Shown one piece after another: positions 45,910 through 53,702 of a DNA stretch of 64,000 bases. The DNA lies in the NCBI GenBank assembly GCA_002426015.1, contig DINS01000031.1:1-64000 (forward strand), given 5' to 3'. The stretch is from Flavobacteriaceae bacterium UBA5534. Lineage in GTDB: Bacteria > Bacteroidota > Bacteroidia > Flavobacteriales > Flavobacteriaceae. The notes beneath the pieces were generated by a model that was not told the DNA's origin, ran no database searches, and was given only the letters and a program-made list of their open reading frames with translations. Positions within the stretch are counted from its first letter, which is position 1, and each line of letters opens with the position of its first letter. Both the position numbers and the translations under genes were made by a program.

Positions 45910-46278
45910 TTAATCCCAATCACTTAATAAGATACTACTTCCTGCAGCAAATAAAGCAGAAGTGGTCACTAATGGTACTGCAACACTATATATTGTAGAT
46001 AATGTCTTGTTTTGCACTCTTACTTTGATGACGTTTTGCTCATTGATTTCTGACTTAACTATTTCGCCTTTTTCTTTTGATATCCCATAATATTTGCCAT
46101 TCTCATAAACAACTTTTTGGTATTTGATCGTTTAGTTGGCAATTGTTTCAATTTTTACTCTTTTGCTTTCTTCCGCTGCTTGTTGAAGTGATACTGGATT
46201 ACTATGGTATACTTTACAACCTTGTATTAGTATCAAGGCTGAAATCATTAAGGCTGCTGATTTGATTTTTGTTTTCAT
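45910..46278 (-). pseudogene. Paralogue of the small lipoprotein gene, interrupted by an in-frame stop
   Basis: Read on the minus strand from the ATG at 46278, this frame gives MKTKIKSAALMISALILIQG then CKVYHSNPV, a lipoprotein start like that of its neighbour. It runs to an in-frame TAA at 46134-46132 after 48 codons. Beyond the stop the same frame continues without another stop to 45910: TIKYQKVVYENGKYYGISKE, then a hydrophobic segment YSVAVPLVTTSALFAAG. The neighbour has NKTLKFKSV where this frame has N-stop-TIKYQKV, so a single AAA-to-TAA change explains the break. It could be a recent pseudogene, a sequencing error or recoding. Confidence 0.75.
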
Positions 46279-46460
46279 ATATTTTTTTAATCTAGTAAAT
46301 CATTCAAATACTTCATCGTTTTGTAATAATTATTTATGGAGTCTCTCTCAAATGTAGTTTCAAGTTTTCAATATCCATTTTTAAATTTTGAAGAAACATT
46401 CAAATTATTTTCGCATAATTCGCAAAAAACCAGTAAATTAGAATCTAATTATTTCAAAAT

Positions 46461-47459
46461 ATGCAAAGCGAGTTTATCCGATTTTTAAAGGAAAAATCAA
46501 TGAACAACACCTCATTTGTAGATGAAATCGCTACTGTATTAGATATTGGCTATGATGCAGCATACAGACGCATAAATTGTAAAACTAATTTATCTCTAGA
46601 AGAAACCGTTATACTTGCTAGGCACTATAACATTTCTCTAAATAATCTATTTGAAGTCGGAAGCCAAAATAGCATTCTTACAGAGCTCTCTCCTAATTTA
46701 ACCAATGTCAGAGCTTTAGAGGCTTATTTTGTTGCATCAAAAAATAATTTGTCTCCTTTGATAAAGCTCAAAGGCGCAACTATTCTGTATTCAGCTAAAG
46801 AGCTTCCTATTTTTCATACTCTCAAGGACTCATACATAGCACGATATAAAATGTATGTTTGGCTTAAAGATGTCGATATCGACATGGCAAAAAACAAAAC
46901 TTCCTTTGATGCCTTTTTGAAAATCATACCTCAATCACTCATAGACAGCGCTGTTAATCTGGCTGAAGTGTATAAAGGCATCAACATCACTGAATTTTGG
47001 AACAATATGACCATCAACAGCACGATACAGCAAATTGTTTATTATTATGAATCAGGTCTGGTATCCAGAGAGATGGCTTTATTGATTTGCGATGATGCAG
47101 AACAAGTATTGAGAGATGTAGAAACGCAAGCTATACAACAAAGCATCATTGGTTCACAAAATAAAGCCATATATAATCTCTACAAAACAGATCTTCATTC
47201 CATGAATAATGTCATTATGGTGAATACACCGCATAAAAAGGTCTTTTTTACACCTTTTACTCTGTTGAGTTATTTTAAGATTGAGCACCAACCTACCTGC
47301 GATTTGATGTATGAGTTTTTTGAAAAACACAAATTCCATTCAAAATTGTTGGTAAATGCAGGTGAACGTGACAGAACACAGTTTTTTAACAGTATGCATC
47401 AAAAAATTGACAGATTACGAGAGCATATCATTAAAGAAGATGCTTTTATCGTGCAGTAA
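46461..47459 (+). CDS. Helix-turn-helix domain protein, putative transcription regulator
   Basis: A 332-residue protein with an N-terminal XRE-like helix-turn-helix (about 15-62: SFVDEIATVLDIGYDAAYRR, then LSLEETVILARHYNISLNNL) and a long helical C-terminal part that I do not recognise. Motif-poor but strongly structured, it contains a possible sensing domain. It faces away from the small lipoprotein pair, separated by 182 bases, and could control them or itself. No promoter box matching TAnnTTTG was seen upstream. Confidence 0.75.
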   Translation: MQSEFIRFLKEKSMNNTSFVDEIATVLDIGYDAAYRRINCKTNLSLEETVILARHYNISLNNLFEVGSQNSILTELSPNLTNVRALEAYFVASKNNLSPLIKLKGATILYSAKELPIFHTLKDSYIARYKMYVWLKDVDIDMAKNKTSFDAFLKIIPQSLIDSAVNLAEVYKGINITEFWNNMTINSTIQQIVYYYESGLVSREMALLICDDAEQVLRDVETQAIQQSIIGSQNKAIYNLYKTDLHSMNNVIMVNTPHKKVFFTPFTLLSYFKIEHQPTCDLMYEFFEKHKFHSKLLVNAGERDRTQFFNSMHQKIDRLREHIIKEDAFIVQ

Positions 47460-47539
47460 TGCATATCCTATTTTACAGCATAAAAGTTAAACATTCAAAA
47501 TAATTTGCTTTTCTCAATATTTTCATTATATTATGAGTT

Positions 47540-47914
47540 ATGGTTTATACAGACAAAGAGAAATATTCAGACATTTTAAGTAACTCATTAGCTTACTTGG
47601 AGAACATCGGCTTTGAGAATATCAAAGCAGATGCGGAAGGTTACGAAACGCCAAAATCGTATCACAAAAAAGGTAGCGACATCAACATTACACCAGATAT
47701 CGTTGCCGAAAAAGAAGGCCGAACTCATTATTTTGAGTTGAGTTTAAAATCAGAAAAACCAAAACTACTAAAATCTAAATGGTTGTTTTTGAACACGTTA
47801 AGCGCTATGCATTCGCATCGTTTTAAAATCATAACAACGAGAGGTCATTACAAGTTTACTAACGAAATGTTGGAAGACATCAATTTGAATGACAAAAAAT
47901 TAATTAAAATTTAA
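47540..47914 (+). CDS. Small conserved protein with PD-(D/E)XK-like pattern
   Basis: A 124-residue soluble protein. The order helix (residues 8-24), ITPDIVAEKEGRTHYFELSL, then a lysine, looks like a restriction-endonuclease fold: PD followed 12 residues later by an acidic residue in FELSLK. The lysine is two residues further than in the classic (D/E)XK, so activity is doubtful. The later part alternates strands and helices (KSKWLFLNTLSAMHSHRFKI). It sits 93 bases before rpoD. Function unknown. Confidence 0.68.
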   Translation: MVYTDKEKYSDILSNSLAYLENIGFENIKADAEGYETPKSYHKKGSDINITPDIVAEKEGRTHYFELSLKSEKPKLLKSKWLFLNTLSAMHSHRFKIITTRGHYKFTNEMLEDINLNDKKLIKI

Positions 47915-48006
47915 TTATTTTTCAGTTTACTGTAACTTTTATACGACTTTTTACGTATAACTATATGCAATGTAATATTCGCATAAAAAAACACAGAAAA
48001 AATTAG

Positions 48007-48870
48007 ATGAGACAACTCAAAATTACGAAGCAGGTTACCAATAGAGAAACAGCTTCGCTAGACAAGTATCTTCAAGAAATTGGAAAAGTTGATTTAATTA
48101 CGGCAGATGAAGAAGTCGAGTTAGCACAACGTATCAAAGCTGGTGATCAAGTTGCTTTAGAAAAATTGACGAAGGCTAATTTACGATTTGTGGTATCGGT
48201 TGCTAAACAATACCAAAACCAAGGCTTAACTTTACCAGATTTGATAAATGAAGGGAATCTTGGTCTTATTAAAGCAGCACAACGTTTTGATGAAACTCGT
48301 GGTTTTAAATTCATTTCGTATGCGGTTTGGTGGATTCGTCAATCGATTCTTCAAGCATTAGCTGAACAATCACGTATTGTACGTTTACCTTTAAATAAAA
48401 TTGGTTCTATAAACAAAATAAACAAAACATTTGCGTTTTTAGAGCAAAGCCATGAACGTCCGCCAAGTGCAGAAGAAATTGCAAAAGAGTTGGATATGAC
48501 CATTAATGACGTAAAAGAGTCTATGAAAAACTCTGGTCGTCACGTAAGTATGGATGCGCCATTAGTTGAAGGTGAAGACTCTAACCTGTACGACGTTTTG
48601 CGTTCTGGAGAGTCTCCAAACCCTGACAAAGATTTATTGCACGAATCGTTGCGTACAGAGATCGAAAGAGCTTTAGAAACGTTGACGCCTCGTGAAGCCG
48701 ATGTTATTCGTTTATATTTTGGTTTAGGCGATCAACACCCAATGACTTTAGAAGAAATTGGTGAAACATTCGACCTCACTCGTGAACGTGTACGTCAAAT
48801 AAAAGAAAAAGCAATTCGTAGGTTAAAACACACCTCACGAAGCAAAATATTAAAAACATATTTAGGTTAG
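48007..48870 (+). CDS. rpoD: Primary sigma factor RpoD/SigA
   Basis: Housekeeping sigma factor of the Bacteroidetes type (287 residues, lacking the long N-terminal region 1.1 of proteobacterial RpoD). Region 1.2 is [20 protein letters not shown], region 2.3-2.4 is [18 protein letters not shown] with [11 protein letters not shown], and region 4.2 is [20 protein letters not shown]. This factor would read the TAnnTTTG promoters found throughout the window. Two terminators in tandem follow the gene. Confidence 0.97.
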   Translation: MRQLKITKQVTNRETASLDKYLQEIGKVDLITADEEVELAQRIKAGDQVALEKLTKANLRFVVSVAKQYQNQGLTLPDLINEGNLGLIKAAQRFDETRGFKFISYAVWWIRQSILQALAEQSRIVRLPLNKIGSINKINKTFAFLEQSHERPPSAEEIAKELDMTINDVKESMKNSGRHVSMDAPLVEGEDSNLYDVLRSGESPNPDKDLLHESLRTEIERALETLTPREADVIRLYFGLGDQHPMTLEEIGETFDLTRERVRQIKEKAIRRLKHTSRSKILKTYLG

Positions 48871-48905
48871 TAATTCCCAATAATTACGACTAAATTAACG
48901 TAACA

Positions 48906-48934
48906 AACAGTTACAACATAACTGTTCGTTTTTT
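48906..48934 (+). terminator. First terminator after rpoD
   Basis: An 8-bp stem (48906-48913 with 48919-48926) with loop CAACA is followed by CG and six T. Confidence 0.8.
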
Positions 48935-48945
48935 GATTGATGAAA

Positions 48946-48980
48946 GAACCCAGAGCTGATTACTCTGGGTTCGTTTTTTT
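48946..48980 (+). terminator. Second terminator after rpoD
   Basis: A perfect 10-bp stem (48946-48955 with 48963-48972) is followed by G and seven T. Together with the first hairpin it fully separates rpoD from rpe. Confidence 0.87.
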
Positions 48981-48983
48981 ACC

Positions 48984-48991
48984 TACTTTTG
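48984..48991 (+). promoter_or_regulatory. -7 promoter element of rpe
   Basis: TACTTTTG matches TAnnTTTG, directly after the terminator and 21 bases before the ATG at 49013. Confidence 0.58.
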
Positions 48992-49012
48992 TAGTTTTAA
49001 AACAACACAACA

Positions 49013-49675
49013 ATGAGTTCTAAATTAATAGCACCTTCAATGCTTGCTGCCGATTTTGCCAACCTTCAACGCGATATAGAAATGGTCAATCAAAGTGACG
49101 CCGACTGGTTTCATATCGATATTATGGATGGTGTTTTTGTGCCTAACATATCTTTTGGAATGCCAGTTTTAAAAGCCATTACAAAACATACCAAAAAATA
49201 TGTAGATGTGCATTTGATGATCGTTGACCCAGATAGGTATATAAAAACCTTTGCCGATTTAGGAACTCATAACCTAACTGTTCATTATGAAGCTTGCACA
49301 CATTTGCACAGAACTTTACAAGCAATAAAAGCAGAAGGCATGCAGACAGGTGTTGCATTGAATCCTCACACCAATGTCAACGTTTTGGAAGACACCATAA
49401 ATGATATCGATTTGGTTTGCATCATGAGTGTAAATCCCGGATTTGGAGGACAAAGCTTCATTGAAAACACCTATAATAAAGTAAAACAACTAAAAGCTTT
49501 AATTGAACGCAAGGGTGCATTAACAAAGATTGAAATTGATGGTGGTGTTATAGATAAAAATGCAAAGCAACTAATTGATGCAGGAGCAGATGTTTTGGTG
49601 GCAGGAAGCTACGTGTTTAGCAGTCCTAACCCAACCAACACCATAAAGGGGTTGAAGGATTTGGCTAATCGCTAA
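49013..49675 (+). CDS. rpe: Ribulose-phosphate 3-epimerase
   Basis: Pentose phosphate pathway enzyme that interconverts ribulose 5-phosphate and xylulose 5-phosphate (220 residues). It is a TIM barrel with metal and catalytic residues in FHIDIMDGVFVPNISFG, VHLMI, MSVNPGFGGQSFI and EIDGGV, and the phosphate-binding ADVLVAGSYVF. Length is normal. It is bounded by its own promoter box and a short terminator. Confidence 0.96.
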   Translation: MSSKLIAPSMLAADFANLQRDIEMVNQSDADWFHIDIMDGVFVPNISFGMPVLKAITKHTKKYVDVHLMIVDPDRYIKTFADLGTHNLTVHYEACTHLHRTLQAIKAEGMQTGVALNPHTNVNVLEDTINDIDLVCIMSVNPGFGGQSFIENTYNKVKQLKALIERKGALTKIEIDGGVIDKNAKQLIDAGADVLVAGSYVFSSPNPTNTIKGLKDLANR

Positions 49676-49680
49676 AAAAA

Positions 49681-49701
49681 GCTCCCAAAGGAGCCTTTTT
49701 T
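49681..49701. terminator. Short terminator after rpe
   Basis: A 5-bp stem (49681-49685 with 49690-49694) with loop CAAA is flanked by an A-run on the left and six T on the right, in the convergent gap between rpe and the CBS gene. Confidence 0.65.
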
Positions 49702-49704
49702 GTA

Positions 49705-50127
49705 TTAAAATTGGTCTATGAGATAATTTATCAAATCTGTTGTGGTCACAATACCCACAAGTTTTGCATTATCTATTACTGGCAATGCATGAAATTCCTT
49801 TTTAGCTAAAATCTCGGCAACTTCCTTTATAGTGGTATGAGGAGATACACTCACAAGTTTTTTGGCCATTACTTGTTCAATGGTAAACATATTATAAACA
49901 ACCGTATCAACAGTATCTTCATCTTCATCAATAGCATCAGCAAAGCTTATGCGCAACAAATCTGTGTAGCTCAACATCCCAATGATAGCATCGCCACTTA
50001 CCACAGGAATATGTCTAATTTTATGCGACTTAAACAAGCGCTCTGCTGTTTCTAAACTATCGGTATGGTTTAATGTAATGACATGCTTGGTCATTATCTC
50101 TGAAATTGGTGTTCTTTTTTTCATCAT
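49705..50127 (-). CDS. CBS domain-pair protein
   Basis: A 140-residue protein consisting of two CBS domains and nothing else. The first begins ISEIMTKHVITLNHTDSLET and contains HIPVVSGDAIIGMLSYTDLL; the second begins EQVMAKKLVSVSPHTTIKEV and contains HALPVIDNAKLVGIVTTTDL. CBS pairs bind adenosine nucleotides and regulate partner proteins; the partner is not evident here. Two adjacent ATG codons are possible starts. It converges on rpe. Confidence 0.9.
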   Translation of the reverse strand: MMKKRTPISEIMTKHVITLNHTDSLETAERLFKSHKIRHIPVVSGDAIIGMLSYTDLLRISFADAIDEDEDTVDTVVYNMFTIEQVMAKKLVSVSPHTTIKEVAEILAKKEFHALPVIDNAKLVGIVTTTDLINYLIDQF

Positions 50128-50200
50128 ATAGGTTTTAAATTCACTATTAAAGTTAAGAATCTCTAACCTTATAAAGTATGACGGATGTCATCATCAAACA

Positions 50201-51049
50201 TTAATAACCAACAAAATTAAAATTCAGCATCTGCTTTGTCTTGTTATAAACTTCCGGAAATTGGGAACGGAATTCATCTGGTGACTCTATAAACGTTTCG
50301 ATAATCACAGCCACAAACTCGTACTGATTGGTATAAGCATATTCTCTAAAGTATTTAGAGGCAATTAATTCATTACGTAACGATTCGGTATTTGAAAGTA
50401 AATCGATTAATTCCTTGAAAGAATCTGAAAATATTGTTGAACTTATGTCGCGTTCTTTGATACTGTTTAAGTGGATGGCATGTGCAAACTCATGAATGGC
50501 TACATTAAGATTATCGTTATCATTTTCAAAGCCTTTCTCAAAATCTTTCCAAGAGAGCACCAAAGTTTCCAACTTTGGGTTAAACTCCCCTTTATGGTAA
50601 TCTTGATTAGTGTTGGAGTAAAATTCATCAGGATAGATGAATATCTTAGAAACTAACCCAATGTAATAATCTCTAAACCCAAAAGTTAACATAACTGCTG
50701 TAGCCGAAACAAGCACTTTCATTTTATCGGTGACTTGCAATCCATCTCTTCCAATAAATTGCTTGTCTTTCATAAAAGAGGCCACTCGGTGTTCAAAATA
50801 CGCTTTGTGTCTTGGTTTTAGTTTTTGATAAAATTTAAACTGCTGCTGAAGGATTGATCTTTGATGTGGATCTAATTTCTTAAGAAAAAAAGGGGTGAAA
50901 ATAAAATAAGGCTTTTTGTATCGCATTACATAAGCCAACTCTGCCATTTTCAATGCAAAACTTATCATTAAAGCAACAAGAATTGCAATAAAAAAGAAGA
51001 GGACCATCATGCCTCCTTTAGAAAATTGTTCAATTATTATACTATTCAC
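50201..51049 (-). CDS. MtfA-like zinc peptidase, membrane-anchored
   Basis: A 282-residue protein with one N-terminal membrane helix (about 13-35) and an MtfA/M90-type peptidase domain. The zinc motif is HEFAH (186-190) in NVAIHEFAHAIHLN, and the TFGFRDYYI and LVLSWKDFEKGF segments match the family. In E. coli MtfA binds Mlc and helps control sugar uptake; that role is not assumed here. The start is probably the GTG at 51049; ATG codons at 51010 and 51007 would still keep the membrane helix. Confidence 0.83.
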   Translation of the reverse strand: MNSIIIEQFSKGGMMVLFFFIAILVALMISFALKMAELAYVMRYKKPYFIFTPFFLKKLDPHQRSILQQQFKFYQKLKPRHKAYFEHRVASFMKDKQFIGRDGLQVTDKMKVLVSATAVMLTFGFRDYYIGLVSKIFIYPDEFYSNTNQDYHKGEFNPKLETLVLSWKDFEKGFENDNDNLNVAIHEFAHAIHLNSIKERDISSTIFSDSFKELIDLLSNTESLRNELIASKYFREYAYTNQYEFVAVIIETFIESPDEFRSQFPEVYNKTKQMLNFNFVGY

Positions 51050-51225
51050 TCTTTAATTAACGTTCTTTAAATTAATAGATTGTGAGGGAATATTATAAGT
51101 GATAAATATATTTAAAAAAACTGATAAAAAATCAGGATAAAACGATTTTAAGTTGTTCTATCTATAAACAACTTAATTTTTAAATTATTTTTTTAACTTT
51201 AACACACATCAAAAAACTTTAAAAA

Positions 51226-51435
51226 ATGGAAAGAAGGAAATTCTTAAAAAAATCCGGACAAGCTCTTTTAGCCATTTCTGCCATTTCAATTACTGCATCA
51301 TTAGTAACAACATCTTGCAGTTCATCTGATGATTCTTTTAATGATGGGTACTATGGAGATGGGTATTATGATGATGGTTACTATGACGACGGCTACTATG
51401 ACGACGGCTACTATGACGATGGTTATTATGGTTAA
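51226..51435 (+). CDS. Tat-signal lipoprotein with six DGYY(D/G) repeats
   Basis: A 69-residue protein. The start ERRKFLKKSG is a textbook twin-arginine signal, the hydrophobic core follows, and LVTTSC gives a probable lipobox (Cys31). The mature chain is only about 39 residues: SSSDDSFN and then six tandem five-residue units DGYYG, DGYYD (four times) and DGYYG. There is no folded domain, which is odd for a Tat substrate. A fused glycosyltransferase gene starts 93 bases downstream on the same strand. I know no named family. It could be a modified surface peptide, a metal-binding or adhesive tail. Confidence 0.7.
   Translation: MERRKFLKKSGQALLAISAISITASLVTTSCSSSDDSFNDGYYGDGYYDDGYYDDGYYDDGYYDDGYYG
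51343..51432 (+). repeat. Six tandem 15-base repeats coding for DGYY(D/G)
   Basis: Six 15-base units run without gaps from 51343. Units four and five (51388-51402 and 51403-51417) are identical, the others differ mainly at third codon positions. This suggests growth by slippage or unequal crossing-over, partly kept by selection for the amino acids. Confidence 0.85.
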
Positions 51436-51457
51436 TAGCCATATCAGCTATTTTTTT
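51434..51457 (+). terminator. Weak terminator after the repeat lipoprotein gene
   Basis: A 6-bp stem (51434-51439 with 51447-51452) with a 7-base loop leads into T (51451-51457). It would allow readthrough into the glycosyltransferase gene. Confidence 0.5.
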
Positions 51458-51467
51458 GCATTCAACG

Positions 51468-51510
51468 CACTATAAAGTTTGTTTAGAATCTTTAGACAAA
51501 TTTTATAGTG
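51468..51510 (+). repeat. 15-bp inverted repeat before the glycosyltransferase gene
   Basis: CACTATAAAGTTTGT (51468-51482) pairs with ACAAATTTTATAGTG (51496-51510), all positions matching except one G-U pair, around a 13-base loop. There is no U-run after it, so it is not an ordinary terminator. It ends 18 bases before the probable TTG start and could be an operator, an RNA control hairpin or a processing site. Confidence 0.6.
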
Positions 51511-51528
51511 TTTATATCACACCTCAAC

Positions 51529-53592
51529 TTGAAACGTATTCTCTTTTTACACGACACTTCTTTAACTACTCCGAGAGGTGCAGAACTTACCATCAATCAG
51601 TTAATCAAATTAGGGAAGAAAAAGTCCTATAATGTTGCCATTGATGGTCTAAAAGATGAAGATCGAACCAAAAAATCAATCGCTGAAGCTGATTTGATAG
51701 TTATCAACAGTACTAGCCGATGTACTTTTGAATTCGATATAATCAAACATCTTATCGCATCAAAAAAACCTTATATCAAGGTTGAATATGACTATAATTT
51801 TTGTGTAAGACGCAATATTCTTTGTACAGTTGACAGAAAAATTACCAACTGTTGCAATACCGAAAAATTTCATCTCTTTAGAACCTTATTTGCTAATGCT
51901 CGTTTGAATATTTTTCAATCACCTAAACATTATGAAGCTCATTATGAATTTTATGGTGAATCGGTCAGACATCATCTTATCATGCCTCCAACTGTTGAAG
52001 TTGATAAATTAAATCCTTCAAAAGAGAAAGACGAAAAAACGATTCCCTTTTTTGGTGACTTAAACAATCTCAAAGGTGGATATGCCTACATCGAATATGC
52101 CAATGAACATCCAGAATTAAATTTCCCAGTTTATGGCCGCAATCTCTTAAGGCAGGAAATTCCAAAAAATGTCACTTTTAATGAATCCATTACCAATGAA
52201 GAGGTTCTCGATATTTTAGGAAAAACAAAGGCCATCATTTGCCAACCTGTTTGGCCTGAACCTTCAGGTCGATTAGCAGCAGAGGCTTTTCTTTCAGGTT
52301 GCGAGATTATTGGTAACGACAGAATAGGCACATTTTCATTTGACTTTTATCCAGATGATAAAGAAAAAGCCATCAGTGACATGAAGGATGCCTTAATTCA
52401 TTTTTGGAATGAAATCGATACCGTTTTTGAGAGCCAAATAGCGCAAAAAGTTGAAACATTAGGAAAGGTTTTGGTTTACAAAAGCTATGGAGGTCTTGGG
52501 GATATCTTTTTTGCAATTCCTGCAATCAACAAATTAGCTAAAGTCACCACTTCTTTAGACTTTGCAGTTGATCCTCGATTGGTTGACTTTTTTACGCCTC
52601 ATTTAAAGCATGTAAAAGTGGTTGATGAAACCATTGCAAGACTGAATGAACAGGATTATGACCACGTTTATGAATTAGGAAATTATCCAGCTTTCAGAGG
52701 ATATGATTTGCCACACGCCTTAAAATATCCCACTCATAAGAAAGTCAAACAGCATGCCATTCAGCATTATATAGACACGGTTTCAAAACTGCATATTGAT
52801 ATTGACAATCATTATGACAGCTATCCTTATTTTGAACATAATATTGCAAACGACCCGTATTATGTTGTTCATCATGGTGCAGGTTTTTTATTAAAAATAT
52901 GGCCAACAGACAAGTATGCTGCACTTATTGAACAGCTTTATGAATTGTTCCCAAACCTGAAATGCAAAATAATCAAAGGGCCTGATGATCCTGATATTGA
53001 GCAACATTTTACTCAACAAATGCCACATATCGAAATGATTACTGGAGATATGAATGCTGTTGGACAAGCTATGTCTGGAGCCTTGTTCCATATTGGTAAT
53101 GATGCTGGAATTACACATGTAGCTGGAGCTTATAACGTACCAACGGTTGGTATTTATGGCCCAACTGGACCAGGAAGTTGGGGGAGTTTTTCGGAAAATC
53201 ATGAGCTAATTTGGGGAAAACAAGGTGTTTGTAACATACGCTGTAATTATGACGTCATTCTTAATTGTGAACATCGCATTTGCTTAAATTCGATTACTGT
53301 CAGTCGCGTAATCGAAGCTTTGTACAAAGTGTTACAAAAGGCTTATCAAGATAAAAACACCATCTTAAGAGTCAATCCAGAGTTAGAGATAGATTATGGT
53401 AAGAATGATTGTTTGATAAAACTTAACGGCAACGAATTTTTATTGGAGTATCATGATGACAACATGAAAGAGCTAGTAAATGCATTACTTAATGAAGACA
53501 ACTCAAAACCAACAGATGACACGTCATTTAAACTTATTTTAGATGTCTTAAAGCAACAGAACATTGTATTCGAAATCCCTGTTTTTAACTAA
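51529..53592 (+). CDS. Fused glycosyltransferase, GT4-like N half and GT9-like C half
   Basis: From a TTG at 51529 (MKRILFLHDTSLTTPRGAEL, typical for such enzymes) the protein has 687 residues. A GTG at 51508 would add seven residues. The first 310 residues form a GT-B fold of the GT4 kind (EPSGRLAAEAFLSGCEIIGN is the nucleotide-sugar helix) with an early cysteine cluster (FCVRRNILC, NCCN). Residues about 320-610 are a GT9 (heptosyltransferase) domain: YKSYGGLGDIFFAIPAINKL, HHGAGFLLKIWP, GNDAGITHVAGAYNVPTVGI and four cysteines in VCNIRCN to HRIC. The last 70 residues look like a small PqqD-like or winged-helix add-on. The product and acceptor are unknown. Confidence 0.8.
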   Translation: MKRILFLHDTSLTTPRGAELTINQLIKLGKKKSYNVAIDGLKDEDRTKKSIAEADLIVINSTSRCTFEFDIIKHLIASKKPYIKVEYDYNFCVRRNILCTVDRKITNCCNTEKFHLFRTLFANARLNIFQSPKHYEAHYEFYGESVRHHLIMPPTVEVDKLNPSKEKDEKTIPFFGDLNNLKGGYAYIEYANEHPELNFPVYGRNLLRQEIPKNVTFNESITNEEVLDILGKTKAIICQPVWPEPSGRLAAEAFLSGCEIIGNDRIGTFSFDFYPDDKEKAISDMKDALIHFWNEIDTVFESQIAQKVETLGKVLVYKSYGGLGDIFFAIPAINKLAKVTTSLDFAVDPRLVDFFTPHLKHVKVVDETIARLNEQDYDHVYELGNYPAFRGYDLPHALKYPTHKKVKQHAIQHYIDTVSKLHIDIDNHYDSYPYFEHNIANDPYYVVHHGAGFLLKIWPTDKYAALIEQLYELFPNLKCKIIKGPDDPDIEQHFTQQMPHIEMITGDMNAVGQAMSGALFHIGNDAGITHVAGAYNVPTVGIYGPTGPGSWGSFSENHELIWGKQGVCNIRCNYDVILNCEHRICLNSITVSRVIEALYKVLQKAYQDKNTILRVNPELEIDYGKNDCLIKLNGNEFLLEYHDDNMKELVNALLNEDNSKPTDDTSFKLILDVLKQQNIVFEIPVFN

Positions 53593-53621
53593 AAAAGCAA
53601 ACCTATACAAAGTTTGCTTTT
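53593..53621. terminator. Terminator between the glycosyltransferase gene and tRNA-Arg
   Basis: A 10-bp stem (53593-53602 with 53612-53621) has A-rich and T-rich ends and lies directly between the convergent glycosyltransferase gene and tRNA-Arg. It probably serves both. Confidence 0.75.
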
Positions 53622-53624
53622 AAG

Positions 53625-53698
53625 TGACCACGATAGGAGTCGAACCTACAACCGCTGGAGCCGAAATCCAGTGCTCTATCCAATTGAGCTACGTGGCC
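53625..53698 (-). tRNA. tRNA-Arg(TCG)
   Basis: The minus strand folds into a 74-base cloverleaf. The acceptor stem GGCCACG/CGTGGTC has one G-U pair, the D arm is AGCTCAATTGGATAGAGC, the anticodon stem CTGGA/TCCAG holds loop TTTCGGC with anticodon TCG, and the T-loop is GTTCGAC. The discriminator is A and CCA is not encoded. No promoter box lies directly upstream, so it may be read through from yqeY. Confidence 0.95.
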
Positions 53699-53702
53699 AA
53701 AA

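Noticed and set aside
45910..46278. Considered as two separate small genes split at the stop codon
   Set aside because: The frame, the alignment to the neighbour and the lack of a start codon right after the stop all favour one broken gene.
51508..51528. GTG start seven codons earlier for the glycosyltransferase
   Set aside because: The GTG is inside the inverted repeat arm and the protein aligns naturally from KRILFLHD; it cannot be excluded fully.
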